From assembly GCA_944321125.1 (NCBI GenBank), contig CALUKD010000001.1, forward strand, positions 124,001-188,000: 64,000 nucleotides of DNA, given 5' to 3'. The position numbers and the translations under genes are program-made. Under the pieces are notes generated by a model, which was given only the letters and a program-made list of their open reading frames with translations, searched no databases and was not told where the DNA came from. This document shows, piece by piece, positions 18,688 through 28,800 of the stretch. Position 1 is the stretch's first letter, and each line of letters begins with the position of its first letter. This DNA comes from Candidatus Butyricimonas faecavium. Its GTDB lineage: Bacteria > Bacteroidota > Bacteroidia > Bacteroidales > Marinifilaceae.

Positions 18688-19776
18688 TCAATTATCGCTT
18701 CGTCCAGAGCGGTATTTTATAAATGTCTCTTTTACCGCTTTCTTCATCGTCTCGTTGTCCATTGCCTCAACCATTTTACTTTCCAAAGTGAAGTAGCGGT
18801 CTACCTGTTTTCGGTTTCCTTCTTTAACTATGAAATCAAAGAAAGGAGTCTGCCACAAAAAAGGGCGAGGCAAGTCCTGTAGTTTTTTTTCCATGATATC
18901 TAGCAAAGCATTGATATCCGAACCATTACGTGCTTCCACGTAGCGTAACGATAGAGCTATCTCCTCCTTTTTCTCGAAATCAACGGAAGCAATCTGCTTT
19001 TTTATCAGGGTAACCAGCTCTGCAACTGGGACGTTAGCCTTAAGAGTTGCGAGTCTCTGAAAATAAGTATCATAAATTCTTTTATCCACAATGGCCTTCC
19101 CCACCTGATTATCGAACTCCACCTTGTGGGTAATCAGGTAAGCAAATCTCTCATCCTCAATAGCGATCTCGTCTTGATCGTAAAGATACCAGTAACGCAA
19201 TAAACACCGCTCCGCATCCGTGAGTTGCTTAAATTCTTCCCCGGTAATATGCTTTAATTCTGCACTTCTTTTCGCATCCTTCAAAGCGGCACGATAAGAA
19301 ACAAGTTGTTGTTTTGCTAATTTTCCTTGTCGATAAAGTTGATCCAAATAAAATTGAGAAGTTTCCTCGTTCGCACCCCGTTTCACGCATTCTAAGAAAT
19401 CTTCCGCCGGGCGGGAACCTACAATCCGATGTTGCAATGTTCCATCAGGACGAATAATTAAAAAAGTAGGATAGGAAGTAATACGAAATTTCCCCCGTAA
19501 CCGAGGTCCTTCCCCTTTTTCCATATCATACTTCACATTCACGAATTGATCATTAAAAAACTCCCCCATTTCCGGAAGGACGAAAACGGTATTCAACATA
19601 TACTTACAAGGCCCACACCAACTGGTGTAACAATCCATAAAAACCAACTTATTTTCCGCCTTTGCTTTATCTAAAGCCTGTTGGAAAGTTAATTCTTGAA
19701 ACAGAACTCCTTCTTGCGCACTCAGTTGAATACAGCTCAAGACAATGCAACATAATAATATAGCTATCCTTTTCAT
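18688..19776 (-). CDS. Periplasmic thioredoxin-family protein
   Basis: 362 residues with a signal peptide ending near SAQ (residue 20). The thioredoxin domain comes directly after: FMDCYTSWCGPCKYM has an intact WCGPC, and TSYPTFLII supplies the cis-proline. This is the DUF255-like arrangement in which the active-site helix follows a LVFMD strand. The C-terminal 220 residues are helical and unrecognised. The gene lies between two TlpA-type genes in the first SusCD locus; 655 bases, including a decayed paralogue, separate it from the upstream gene. Confidence 0.88.
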   Translation of the reverse strand: MKRIAILLCCIVLSCIQLSAQEGVLFQELTFQQALDKAKAENKLVFMDCYTSWCGPCKYMLNTVFVLPEMGEFFNDQFVNVKYDMEKGEGPRLRGKFRITSYPTFLIIRPDGTLQHRIVGSRPAEDFLECVKRGANEETSQFYLDQLYRQGKLAKQQLVSYRAALKDAKRSAELKHITGEEFKQLTDAERCLLRYWYLYDQDEIAIEDERFAYLITHKVEFDNQVGKAIVDKRIYDTYFQRLATLKANVPVAELVTLIKKQIASVDFEKKEEIALSLRYVEARNGSDINALLDIMEKKLQDLPRPFLWQTPFFDFIVKEGNRKQVDRYFTLESKMVEAMDNETMKKAVKETFIKYRSGRSDN

Positions 19777-20046
19777 AATTTTTCGAGTTAATCATTCTTT
19801 CACTTTTTTGACATACACAATTTCTCGTACATTTCCTCTAATTTTCGCAATGACTTCCACTTTCCCTAGTCATTCCTCTCCTAAAAAGCAACATTTTATC
19901 ACATCCTTCTATGCTAAGACATAAGCGGTACGGCTATACTCTAGAAACGATAGTTATCGTATAATATACTTCACCATTATGTTCTCTTAACATTAACAGC
20001 ACAAATTTCTCACCTATGTAGAATCTCATTATATTTCTCATATTTC
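19777..20046. other. Intergenic stretch, possibly continuing a decayed gene
   Basis: 270 bases after the TlpA relic in the minus direction. It contains short open stretches (for example one of 35 codons beginning MRNIMRFYIGEKF) but no gene I can support. It may be the badly decayed remainder of the same relic. Confidence 0.3.
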
Positions 20047-20330
20047 CTAAACTACCCAGCATGAAGCAATGCGATCCCCGCTTTTAAATAAAAGTGAATA
20101 CGCTCGCTCGTTTTCACCCCTCCCTCCCGTACAAAAACCGAGAGCAGAAACATCCACGACAAAGCCGTACCAACCATTTTTACCTACCTAGGCTTTGCTA
20201 ATCAATGTTTCATTTCTATTAACCGCTCATACAAGCCGACTCCCTGTATTTCATCCTGACTCACCCAACTTTTCATATCTGTAAATATATTTACTTCTTC
20301 TAATCTGAAACACTGATCTTTGCTACTCAT
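20047..20330 (-). pseudogene. Decayed N-terminal part of a DUF4369/TlpA paralogue
   Basis: Reading the minus strand from 20330, one frame gives 42 residues containing FTDMKSWVSQDEIQGVGLYE; a second frame from 20178 gives 43 residues containing NGWYGFVVD, LGF and FKSGDRI. Aligned by eye to the intact neighbour at 20432-21793 these match FTAIKG...VKLYE and DGSFGFLV...PGFYVLGEDER...VKGGEEI in the same order. I infer a truncated, frameshifted copy of the same gene family. The similarity is modest and should be tested. Confidence 0.45.
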
Positions 20331-20431
20331 TGATTTTTGATATTACTTGTTGCTTCCCCAGCTCTCTGTACAGCAAAAACAACAAATAAATCCCAACAAG
20401 CTCTTAACAAAACTTTAGCTATGATAAAATT

Positions 20432-21793
20432 TTATTTCTTCAATTCCATTTCCAACATTTTCTTTAAAGCCGGATTCGAAGGACGGGGTGCATCAAAAGA
20501 AACTACGTTCCCCTTACGATCAATTACGATAAATCGAGGGATACCAGTAATCCGGTAATCTTTAGTAATTTTACTCCAACCGCTAGCAAAAACTTGAATT
20601 CCTCCCAATTTTTCTTTTTCAATAAAATCAAGCCATTTCTGTCTATTTCTAGCTTCATCTACCGATACACCAAGAAAAACGACATCGGTCTCTTTCATCT
20701 CTTCTTCCATTTTCTTCAGATAGGGTATTTCCTGTTTACAAGGACCACACCAAGTTGCCCATACGTCAATCAACACCACTTTCCCTCTAAAATCAGACAA
20801 GGACACATCATGACCTTTCACATCGGGATAGGTGAAATCAGCAGCGATCCCCCCAGCCCGAGTTTTGTACAATTTCGTACCAACCGCTTCAGCCCTAGCT
20901 TTTAAAGAAGGAGATAGCCAATATTTCCCGAATCTACTTATTCCATCTAAATACTCTTCGTATGTTCGGTATTGTGAAAAGAAACGATCTACAATGAATT
21001 CGCCTCTCAATCGGTCGTTAGGAATAACTTCCAAGCAAGCCTGCTCGTACGCAGCTTTATCAGCAGGGCTAATATTTTTCTGATTAACAGCAAAAATTGT
21101 GTACAATCGTAACATAGTAATTCCGTTTGGAAACGCCAGTACGTTTTCATCTGCAAATTTATCTGAATTTACAATTCGGTTATAAGACGCCGGGTAATCG
21201 GATGTTTTAGGATGTTTCGAACGAGGTGTATAAAGGAAAACTATACCATAATAATCAGCTGCATAGTCAATCCACTCCTTTAGAAGAGTATCAAACATTT
21301 TGTCTCCACTCTTCAGACCAGCCTTGAATGCCGGTAATTCCTCAATAAATTTCTCGTACTCGGGAAAAAAATCTTCATAGGTAGAAATTATCTTGTCGAA
21401 GAACACACTTTTTAACCAAATATTATAAGCATATTCCTGCCATTTATATAATTGTACGTTCTCTTTCGTATTCTTATCTACCAAAGTTGCTTTATTCTCC
21501 TGCAACTCAATATTTATCTCCTCCCCTCCCTTTACATACACGGGGAAATTCATTCTTTCATCCTCTCCCAACACGTAAAAACCCGGTTTTTTAGGTTTTA
21601 CCAAGAAACCAAAACTACCATCGGGCTCTACTTTGGCAACGGCACAAACAACAGGAGTACCATCAATCGTTTCATACAATTTAACTTGAGACAACCATTG
21701 GTCTTTGATCTTTCCCTTTATAGCTGTAAATTCCTGAGCTACAAGCATACGGGCAAAACAAAGTACAAGTATCAATACAAATATTCTTTTCAT
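20432..21793 (-). CDS. TlpA-family thiol-disulfide oxidoreductase (DUF4369-like N-terminus)
   Basis: 453 residues with a signal peptide (about 1-19, cleavage after VAQ). A beta-rich N-terminal region (about 20-115), a helical middle, then a TlpA domain from about residue 320: VWATWCGPCKQEIPYL carries the canonical WCGPC, TGIPRFIVID the cis-proline loop, and RPSNP the shared tail. It should act as a membrane-side or periplasmic disulfide reductant, reactivity depending on an unseen partner. It starts 13 bases after the end of a pseudogene of the same family, so it is probably read from the SusCD operon messenger. Confidence 0.9.
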   Translation of the reverse strand: MKRIFVLILVLCFARMLVAQEFTAIKGKIKDQWLSQVKLYETIDGTPVVCAVAKVEPDGSFGFLVKPKKPGFYVLGEDERMNFPVYVKGGEEINIELQENKATLVDKNTKENVQLYKWQEYAYNIWLKSVFFDKIISTYEDFFPEYEKFIEELPAFKAGLKSGDKMFDTLLKEWIDYAADYYGIVFLYTPRSKHPKTSDYPASYNRIVNSDKFADENVLAFPNGITMLRLYTIFAVNQKNISPADKAAYEQACLEVIPNDRLRGEFIVDRFFSQYRTYEEYLDGISRFGKYWLSPSLKARAEAVGTKLYKTRAGGIAADFTYPDVKGHDVSLSDFRGKVVLIDVWATWCGPCKQEIPYLKKMEEEMKETDVVFLGVSVDEARNRQKWLDFIEKEKLGGIQVFASGWSKITKDYRITGIPRFIVIDRKGNVVSFDAPRPSNPALKKMLEMELKK

Positions 21794-21806
21794 ATTTTCA
21801 AAGTGT

Positions 21807-22923
21807 TTATTTCTTTAATAATTCCAATAACATTTGTTTTAAAGCGGGATCTGAAGGCACTGGAACTTGACGGGCAACAAGTTTTCTATCCTTACCGATC
21901 ACAAAAAACGGGGTATTCCCTTAATCTCGTAATCTTTCGTAATCTAGCTCCATCCGTTAGCAAACACTTGAATCCCCTTCAAACTTTTCTCTTTAATCAT
22001 CTGTAACCATTTTTCACGATCTGAAACCTTATCCAAGGACACTCTTAAAAAACAATTCCAGAATCCTTTAATAACAATTTTACCTTTAAAATCCGACAAC
22101 GAAACTAGTTTCCCATCCATATCGGGATAGGTGAAGTTTGGTGTAATCTCAGAATCTTTCTTTTTCAATGTCTTTTCCATTTGATTAACCCGAACAACCA
22201 TATCTTCTGATTTCAGGTACTTCTTATATCGACTTTTATACGTCAAAAATTCTATATATCCCCTGTATCTCTCCAATACATCATTAACCAAAAAAATTTC
22301 CCGGCATCGGTCATCTTGGATAAAAGTCATCATTTTATCATAAGCCTCCTCAATTGTCTCATTTTTCGAATTAAAACGCATAGCTCAATAATCCATTTCA
22401 TAATCAATAACTCGATCCAATAATTGGTCGAATTGTTTATTCCGCTTTTCAATGTTTTACGAAAAGCAGGCAACCCTCTTTCCAAGCGCTCAAATTCAGG
22501 AAAAACTCAACATACGTAATAAAAGGACTCTTCATCCAATTTTGAGCATTCAAAATCAACGTAAGCGAACCATTTAAACAGGACTTCATTCTCCGAACTG
22601 CTTTTACCTTCCAAGACAATATTCGTTCTTTCAGGTACTCGCAAATTAACCCGATCACCTTTTTTTAAGTAAAACATATTCTTTTTCTTGGCATAACCAA
22701 TGGCATAAAAACCTTCATATTCGGGCACATACTCGATCCCAAAAGTCTGGTTCCCCTGAACCGGATATTTATCACACTCTACAGTAGTCCCATCCACGAC
22801 TCTATAGAGACAAATGCGATTCAACCCTTTTTCTTCCACTATACCACTAATAACAGCATAATCTTGTGCCTCTATTTTTAATGTACATAACAAAACTACA
22901 AACAAACATATCATTATCTTCAT
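21807..22923 (-). pseudogene. Broken TlpA-family gene (frameshifts, internal deletions, nonsense codon)
   Basis: A paralogue of the 20432-21793 gene can be followed across this interval only by changing frame. 22507-22923 gives an intact N-terminus (signal peptide ending KIEAQ, DUF4369-like region). Homology then jumps frame near 22555, returns near 22490 (FPEFERLERGLPAFRKTLKSG), and jumps again near 22385. The C-terminal part (21944-22381) has lost about 25 residues including the whole CxxC helix, as well as part of the helical middle, and ends at TAG where the paralogue has Lys; past the stop the frame resumes ITKDYEIKGIPRFFVIG to a natural end at 21807. The start overlaps the upstream peptidase-like gene by four bases. 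Confidence 0.88.
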
Positions 22924-24089
22924 TTAATCTCCGATTTAATACGCTCAACATCAAAACCAGCCTCTTCCAACACATATTTCATGAGAACATAGCGAGCCTG
23001 TACATTAGGATAGTTCTCGTATTTTGCTTTAAACTCTTCTTCTTCATAGTCCAGCACAGCATCCAAGTAAGCAGCAAAATCCTCCTCCTCCGTCGGGACA
23101 TAATAAGACATCTTATCACCAACTTTAGCAGTGGTTAGTCCCAACAACCCAAAGTTTTCCGGACAATACTGTTCTAAATTAATCTTATATTCATCGTAAT
23201 TACTTAATAATTTATCCATTGCTACTATCACATTATCGGCAAGAGTCACTTGATTTTCCCATTTTTTCCGCTCTCCCTCCGTTAAATCATCACGCTCCAA
23301 CCATTCTAACGCTTCTTCTTTTTTTGCCTGATATATTAACTTCGTCTCCATGGCCGACTGCATATTATTCATACTAGACACCCAAGTAGCATAGGAAGGA
23401 ACAAATGTTTCATAATTTATCCCCCAACATTCCTTTGCTATCGCAGGGGATACTGAAGTACCACTCTCAAAAGCATCAGTAACAATAGTTTGGAAAGCAG
23501 ATAACGATTCTTGCAAAGCTTCATAACAGACTTCGTGTAAAAAAGTCCGCTGGAAAAGCGAATCCGCATTCGGCTGATTATATCCGTTCAGAGCAAAACC
23601 CAAAACTCCAAATCCTCGATGTACGTACAGATTTTTTTTCGCTCTTTCCATATCCTGTACAATCAGAATAGCCGGTATAAACACATTAACCCCATCAATC
23701 CAAGTCAACAACTTTTCATCCATTAACTCCAATAAAGGCAGCATGGCTTTCTTACTCTCGGGAGTCGCTACATCTACAAGATCATACGTAATTTGAGTTT
23801 GAATATTTGAACTCTCGGTCATATCATAGTCTAACCGAAGTACTTCGTAATAAAGTTTCGGTTCTCCGTTTTCATCTTTCCATCCTCGATCCTCGGAACC
23901 AATTGTATCTCTATAAAATACTGCCTTATCATATTTCACGTATAAATTATAGATCATTTCATCCACCTCATCCATATTTTCCGTTGGAGTAATCACATAC
24001 CAATTTTTTACCTTCGAGGGGGTCAACGTATCTTCCTTGGAACATGAGAGAAACACACCCAATAACAGAATATAAATTAATTTTTTCAT
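22920..24089 (-). CDS. Lipoprotein related to SusCD-associated zinc metallopeptidases, damaged HExxH
   Basis: 389 residues with a lipoprotein signal (LLLGVFLSCSKED, Cys at about residue 16). The layout, with a C-terminal block beginning DFAAYLDAVLDYEEEEF, resembles the Peptidase_Mx1-type proteins commonly encoded after SusD. In that family the catalytic motif is HExxH; here the matching position reads LHEVCYE, so the second zinc-binding His is Tyr. It may be a non-catalytic binding protein of the outer-membrane complex. It overlaps susD by four bases upstream and the TlpA pseudogene by four bases downstream, which indicates translational coupling. Confidence 0.7.
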   Translation of the reverse strand: MKKLIYILLLGVFLSCSKEDTLTPSKVKNWYVITPTENMDEVDEMIYNLYVKYDKAVFYRDTIGSEDRGWKDENGEPKLYYEVLRLDYDMTESSNIQTQITYDLVDVATPESKKAMLPLLELMDEKLLTWIDGVNVFIPAILIVQDMERAKKNLYVHRGFGVLGFALNGYNQPNADSLFQRTFLHEVCYEALQESLSAFQTIVTDAFESGTSVSPAIAKECWGINYETFVPSYATWVSSMNNMQSAMETKLIYQAKKEEALEWLERDDLTEGERKKWENQVTLADNVIVAMDKLLSNYDEYKINLEQYCPENFGLLGLTTAKVGDKMSYYVPTEEEDFAAYLDAVLDYEEEEFKAKYENYPNVQARYVLMKYVLEEAGFDVERIKSEIK

Positions 24090-25822
24090 AAAGATTCCTC
24101 CTTTTCTTCTTCAATTACAAAATCTGCAGACACACCACTACGGACCGGATTCTCCATATTACCATCGCAAAACGTGATCACACTTTGCGGTATCGGTATC
24201 ATCCATGATCCCATACTGTTCTCACTATATGCTTCAAGAGTCGTTGTCCCGACTTTTTCCGCCTCTGCATTCCCCGTAACATCATTTGTCGTGATCTGGT
24301 AACAAATATGCTCTATCGACTTTTTATCCGGATAAGTAGTGTTGACAGCATAACGACGAAGGTCAAACCAGCGATGTCCTTCAAAACACAACTCTTTCCG
24401 CCGCTCCAAACGTACAAAATCAACTAATTCTTTTCCATTCCCAGGAATCTCCGGCATTACCTTATAACGATTCTGAAGCAAACTTTTCAGTGTATTAGCA
24501 GCATCTCCTTGCCCTAAACATGCTTGAGCCTCCGCCTTATTCAAAAGGACCTCGCTGTAACGTAACCACCCTGCAGAAGCTGCCGGAGTTCCTACGCTCG
24601 TATATACAATCGTATCCATACCCACGGGATCATATTCAGAATAGGTCAATTTATCCTTATATTTTCTCGGAACTAAATTCTTTGCATAACGAGTCCGACC
24701 AAAGAATCGGTTCAAACGATAATCATTCTCGTCGAATAAACTCTCAAACTCGGTAGAACAAGCCCACGACCAAGCGTTTTGTTTTACTTCTTTTGTTGTA
24801 ACCATCACGACTTCCCCAGTTGCTAACAAATGGTCAATATCTATCTTATTTATCACCTCCATCTCCGCATCATCTCCACAAACCCAATACATAACATACG
24901 GCCCATGAGAAAATATTGTCTCTACAGACTCTAATGTTGCAAAAGACTCGGTAACAGGTAATGAACCAAGTCCCTTTACCCCATAGCCCTCTACTTTATC
25001 GGCAGCCGCAATACAATCCTCATATCTCTCCATATACAAATAAACTCGACTAAGTAAAGCGTAACAAGCAGCGGCACTAGCAACTTGTTTAGACTTACGC
25101 GGAGAATCCATCTGTTCAAAAAATTTAATTGCTGTTTTCAAATCGGAAACCACTGTTTCATAAACTTCCCCAACTGTATTTCGAGAATAATGTATATCAA
25201 TAATCTCTTCTGACAATTTTAAAGGCACCCCCCATACGGCATCCGGATTATTTTTCTCATAAGGAGCCCCGTATATATTAGTCAGCATAAAATAATACCA
25301 AGCCCTCAAAAAATAAGTCTCTCCTCCCACTTGATTCAATATTTCTTCTTCCCCCTGTTTATTTTTTTCTCTCTGTTTAGGGATTTCCGCAATAATAGAA
25401 TTTAAAACAGCTATACGTTTATAAAAATCCTCCCATACTGGATCGGGATGCGATATCCCTAATATATTTATACTTGGATCGTCAGCCCAACGATAATACC
25501 CCGACATGATTTGCCAAGGCCTATTATAACTATCCTTTTCTTTTGGGGCAGGAGCCTCTTTAAGATCGTCATCCATCAAATGAATATAGGTCATAAAATC
25601 CTTCATCTGTGTATCATTCCATCCCTGAGCAGCCAGCTCCGCCCCTGGTACAAGAATTGTAGCCGGGTCTTGATATCCACTTCCCAACAATAATTCCTGC
25701 AAATCGGTTGCCGTCTCTATATAAGAAAGATTCTGTGAATACTCGTTTAAAAAATCTTTACAAGCCCCACTTATCCAGCAAAGCAGTACCGTTAACCACA
25801 ATATACTGTATCTCTTCATCAT
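24086..25822 (-). CDS. SusD/RagB-family nutrient-binding outer-membrane lipoprotein
   Basis: 578 residues with lipobox SGAC (Cys near residue 21). SusD-type features include an alpha-helical TPR-like body with GGETYFLRAWYYF and the C-terminal GHRWFDLRRYAVNTTYP segment, typical of RagB/SusD. It forms the lid over the partner SusC barrel and captures the cargo. It starts eight bases after susC stops. The ligand cannot be told from sequence; the absence of any glycoside hydrolase and the presence of a peptidase-like and thiol-redox genes hint at a peptide or protein cargo (inference). Confidence 0.93.
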   Translation of the reverse strand: MMKRYSILWLTVLLCWISGACKDFLNEYSQNLSYIETATDLQELLLGSGYQDPATILVPGAELAAQGWNDTQMKDFMTYIHLMDDDLKEAPAPKEKDSYNRPWQIMSGYYRWADDPSINILGISHPDPVWEDFYKRIAVLNSIIAEIPKQREKNKQGEEEILNQVGGETYFLRAWYYFMLTNIYGAPYEKNNPDAVWGVPLKLSEEIIDIHYSRNTVGEVYETVVSDLKTAIKFFEQMDSPRKSKQVASAAACYALLSRVYLYMERYEDCIAAADKVEGYGVKGLGSLPVTESFATLESVETIFSHGPYVMYWVCGDDAEMEVINKIDIDHLLATGEVVMVTTKEVKQNAWSWACSTEFESLFDENDYRLNRFFGRTRYAKNLVPRKYKDKLTYSEYDPVGMDTIVYTSVGTPAASAGWLRYSEVLLNKAEAQACLGQGDAANTLKSLLQNRYKVMPEIPGNGKELVDFVRLERRKELCFEGHRWFDLRRYAVNTTYPDKKSIEHICYQITTNDVTGNAEAEKVGTTTLEAYSENSMGSWMIPIPQSVITFCDGNMENPVRSGVSADFVIEEEKEESL

Positions 25823-25830
25823 ATACTAAT

Positions 25831-28800
25831 TTAAAAAACAACGTTTAAACTAAATGAATACTTCGGTCGAATTGAAATATTAACCACGCTGGTTGTCCCT
25901 GATTGTTCCGGGGTTTGACCTTTCAACTCCTTACTACACCAAGTAAATAGATTTGTCCCCGACAGAGATAAATATCCGGAAGACATCCCTAGTTTTTTAA
26001 GAAATTCCTTAGGTAACACATACCGCAAATTAAGGGATTGTAAACGTAAATAATTACCACTCGCTACTCTTAAATCCGAATCATCATACATGGAATATAT
26101 AGTAGCTCCCCCACTTGGTTCCCAATAATTTCGGTACTTAGTATCATACCACCAACCCTTATCTTGTCCGCCGTCAATGGACAGGGCAGGAATATCCGTT
26201 ATCTTCTCGTCACCCGGATTCCTCCAACGATTTACGAACTCCCGTCGTAAATTTTGCATCGGCTTAGGTGATACCGCACTATATTCTCCGGAAGCAATAC
26301 GTAATAAACGTATCTTGTTCCCAATACTATAAGCAAAATTAACAGACAAACTAAAACTCCGGTAAGCAAAATAGTTACTAAATCCTCCCTGAATAACAGG
26401 AACTCTCGTTCCGGATTCATCTAACACTGCCAACCAAATATCTTTTTTATCCATATCCTTGTACTTTTCATGCAATTCCTCTGCCCGTTCGACCTCCAAA
26501 CCTTTAAATGTAGGTTTTCCATTGTTATCTAACCCCGCATATTTAAAAGAAAAGAAGGTATTCAGAGGCGTTCCTGCCAGTTGAACCGAACCATCTAAAA
26601 ATTGAGACAATTGCAATTCATCTTGCAAAGTTTTGTCATTTTTCCTTAGCTGATCATTAATTAATTTGTTCAACGTCTGCCCAATCTGTGGGTCAAACCT
26701 CCATACAAACCCCCTTTTACCATTGGATGATACGGCTTGATTGAATGGCATAAAGTTCAACGTCAATTCGATGCCCTTATTCTCAACATTACCAGAATTC
26801 ACCACGTAAGCATTTACACCATTCACATTACATACAGTTTTTGACAAGAACGCATCAATTGTCTTTTTGTAAAATCCAGAAATAGAACCTTGAATTTTAT
26901 CTTTCAACAAACTAAAATCAAGTCCCACATTAAAAGAATGCGTCTTTTCCCATTTCAAATCAGGATTAGGGAACTTACTGATAGTTGAGGTATACCCTCC
27001 TTTCGAAGTACTATACCCTCCTTTATCAATTATCAAACGTGTCGGTTGATCATTTGACATATTTCCCTGAATACCATATGACACACGTAACGCCAAATTA
27101 TTAATCCAACTTACATTTTTTACAATATCGTTTGTCATATTCCAACGTCCTGAAAACGACCACACGGGAAGTAATTTCTCGTTACTACGACTACCAAAAG
27201 CATTAGACCAATCCGCACGGGTGTTCACATTAAAAATATAACGATCTTTATAACTATATGTCAACGTAAGATAAGCCGACATCGTATTTGTCAACGATTT
27301 CGTATATGTCGGATGATTAGAAGCAAGCCAATCATAGAAACTCGAATATTCAGAATAATCCCCTTCGGCGAACTCAGCAAAAGTCATCCCGCGATCTTTA
27401 TAATATCCCCGTTCCGTGTTAGACGTTCCCTTATAAGTCGAAGAAGACAATTCATAACCAACAGAAGCATTCGTGAAATGATCTTTATTCTTATCCCAAT
27501 ACCGACTATAATCCGTTTGTAAACGAAGCATATAAGAACTATTACGAGTAGAATTTTTCGTCAACTCTCCTCCGTAAGGACACATACTCTTTGTTGTTGA
27601 ATTATTCTCATCTTTCAATTGAAGAATATAATTAGAATTCTCTCCATACCAAGTATCATCATCAGAAATTCCCATAGAATAAGATGCCGTACCTATTAGT
27701 TTCCAAGCCTCTGATACCCGATATTGTACTTGAGCATTTACACTCGCCGTCTTTTGAGCAATTGTATACTCAGATTCCTCCATTTCCCGAATAATATTAA
27801 ATGGATAACGGTTCTTCTCATATGTGTATAATTCTCCATTTTCCAAACGCAAAGGAATCGCCCGGGTCATATTATAAGCATAATTCATAATTCCCAACCC
27901 ACTAGGATTATACACTTTATCCTGTACATTACCAGACATCCCAAATTGCATTTGAAATTTATTATGTTGTACCGTTACCCGTACACTTGCCGTGTAACGC
28001 TCATTCTTTTCTCCACGAATTTCTCCTTTTTCATCTGCATAACCAAAAGAAGCATAATATTTTGCGTTTGCACTTCCCCCACTGATACTCAACGAGTGGT
28101 TATGTGAAAATACATCTCGACATAAAATATCCAACCAATCTGTATTCAACGTTTCATAGTAAGCAGAACGTTCCTGAAACTCATTAAAACTGATAGAACC
28201 GGATTTAAAATAATCCAAATAAGCTTTCTCGTAACCGATCCAATCTGTAAAACTGTTATAAGTCCCCGTATAACGGACTCCCCGTTCCATCAACTCACGA
28301 GAAACATCAACTCTTTCCTTAGAATTCATCAAATTTATTCCTCGATCCGTATACCTAGGACGAGTAGAAAAACTACCTGTAAACGAGTAAGATACCGTAG
28401 GAGGCCCCACTTTCCCTTTTTTTGTAGTAATAACGATAACCCCGTTAGCCGCCCTCACTCCGTATAAAGCTGTTGCCGCAGCATCCTTCAACACATCAAT
28501 TTGTTCCACATCATCTGGATTCAATCCAGCAATAGCATTTCCTAACAAATTCACGAAATCGAGATCATTCAACTGTTGCGGGTCAATGTTTACCGGATCC
28601 TGTTGTATGATCCCATCTACAACCCATAACGGTTCCTGATTACCCAAAATAGAAGAAGTTCCCCGAATCCTCAATTTTGGGGTTGCCCCAACCTGACCGC
28701 TATTCTGTATAAAAGTCATCCCAGGAATACGTCCTTCTAGCATCTGGTCAATACGATTCACTCCCGGTACATCAATATCATCCATTTTCAGAGAGGTTAC

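Noticed and set aside
20337-20558. 73-codon plus-strand frame opposite the end of the TlpA gene
   Set aside because: Shadow of the minus-strand gene and its downstream region.
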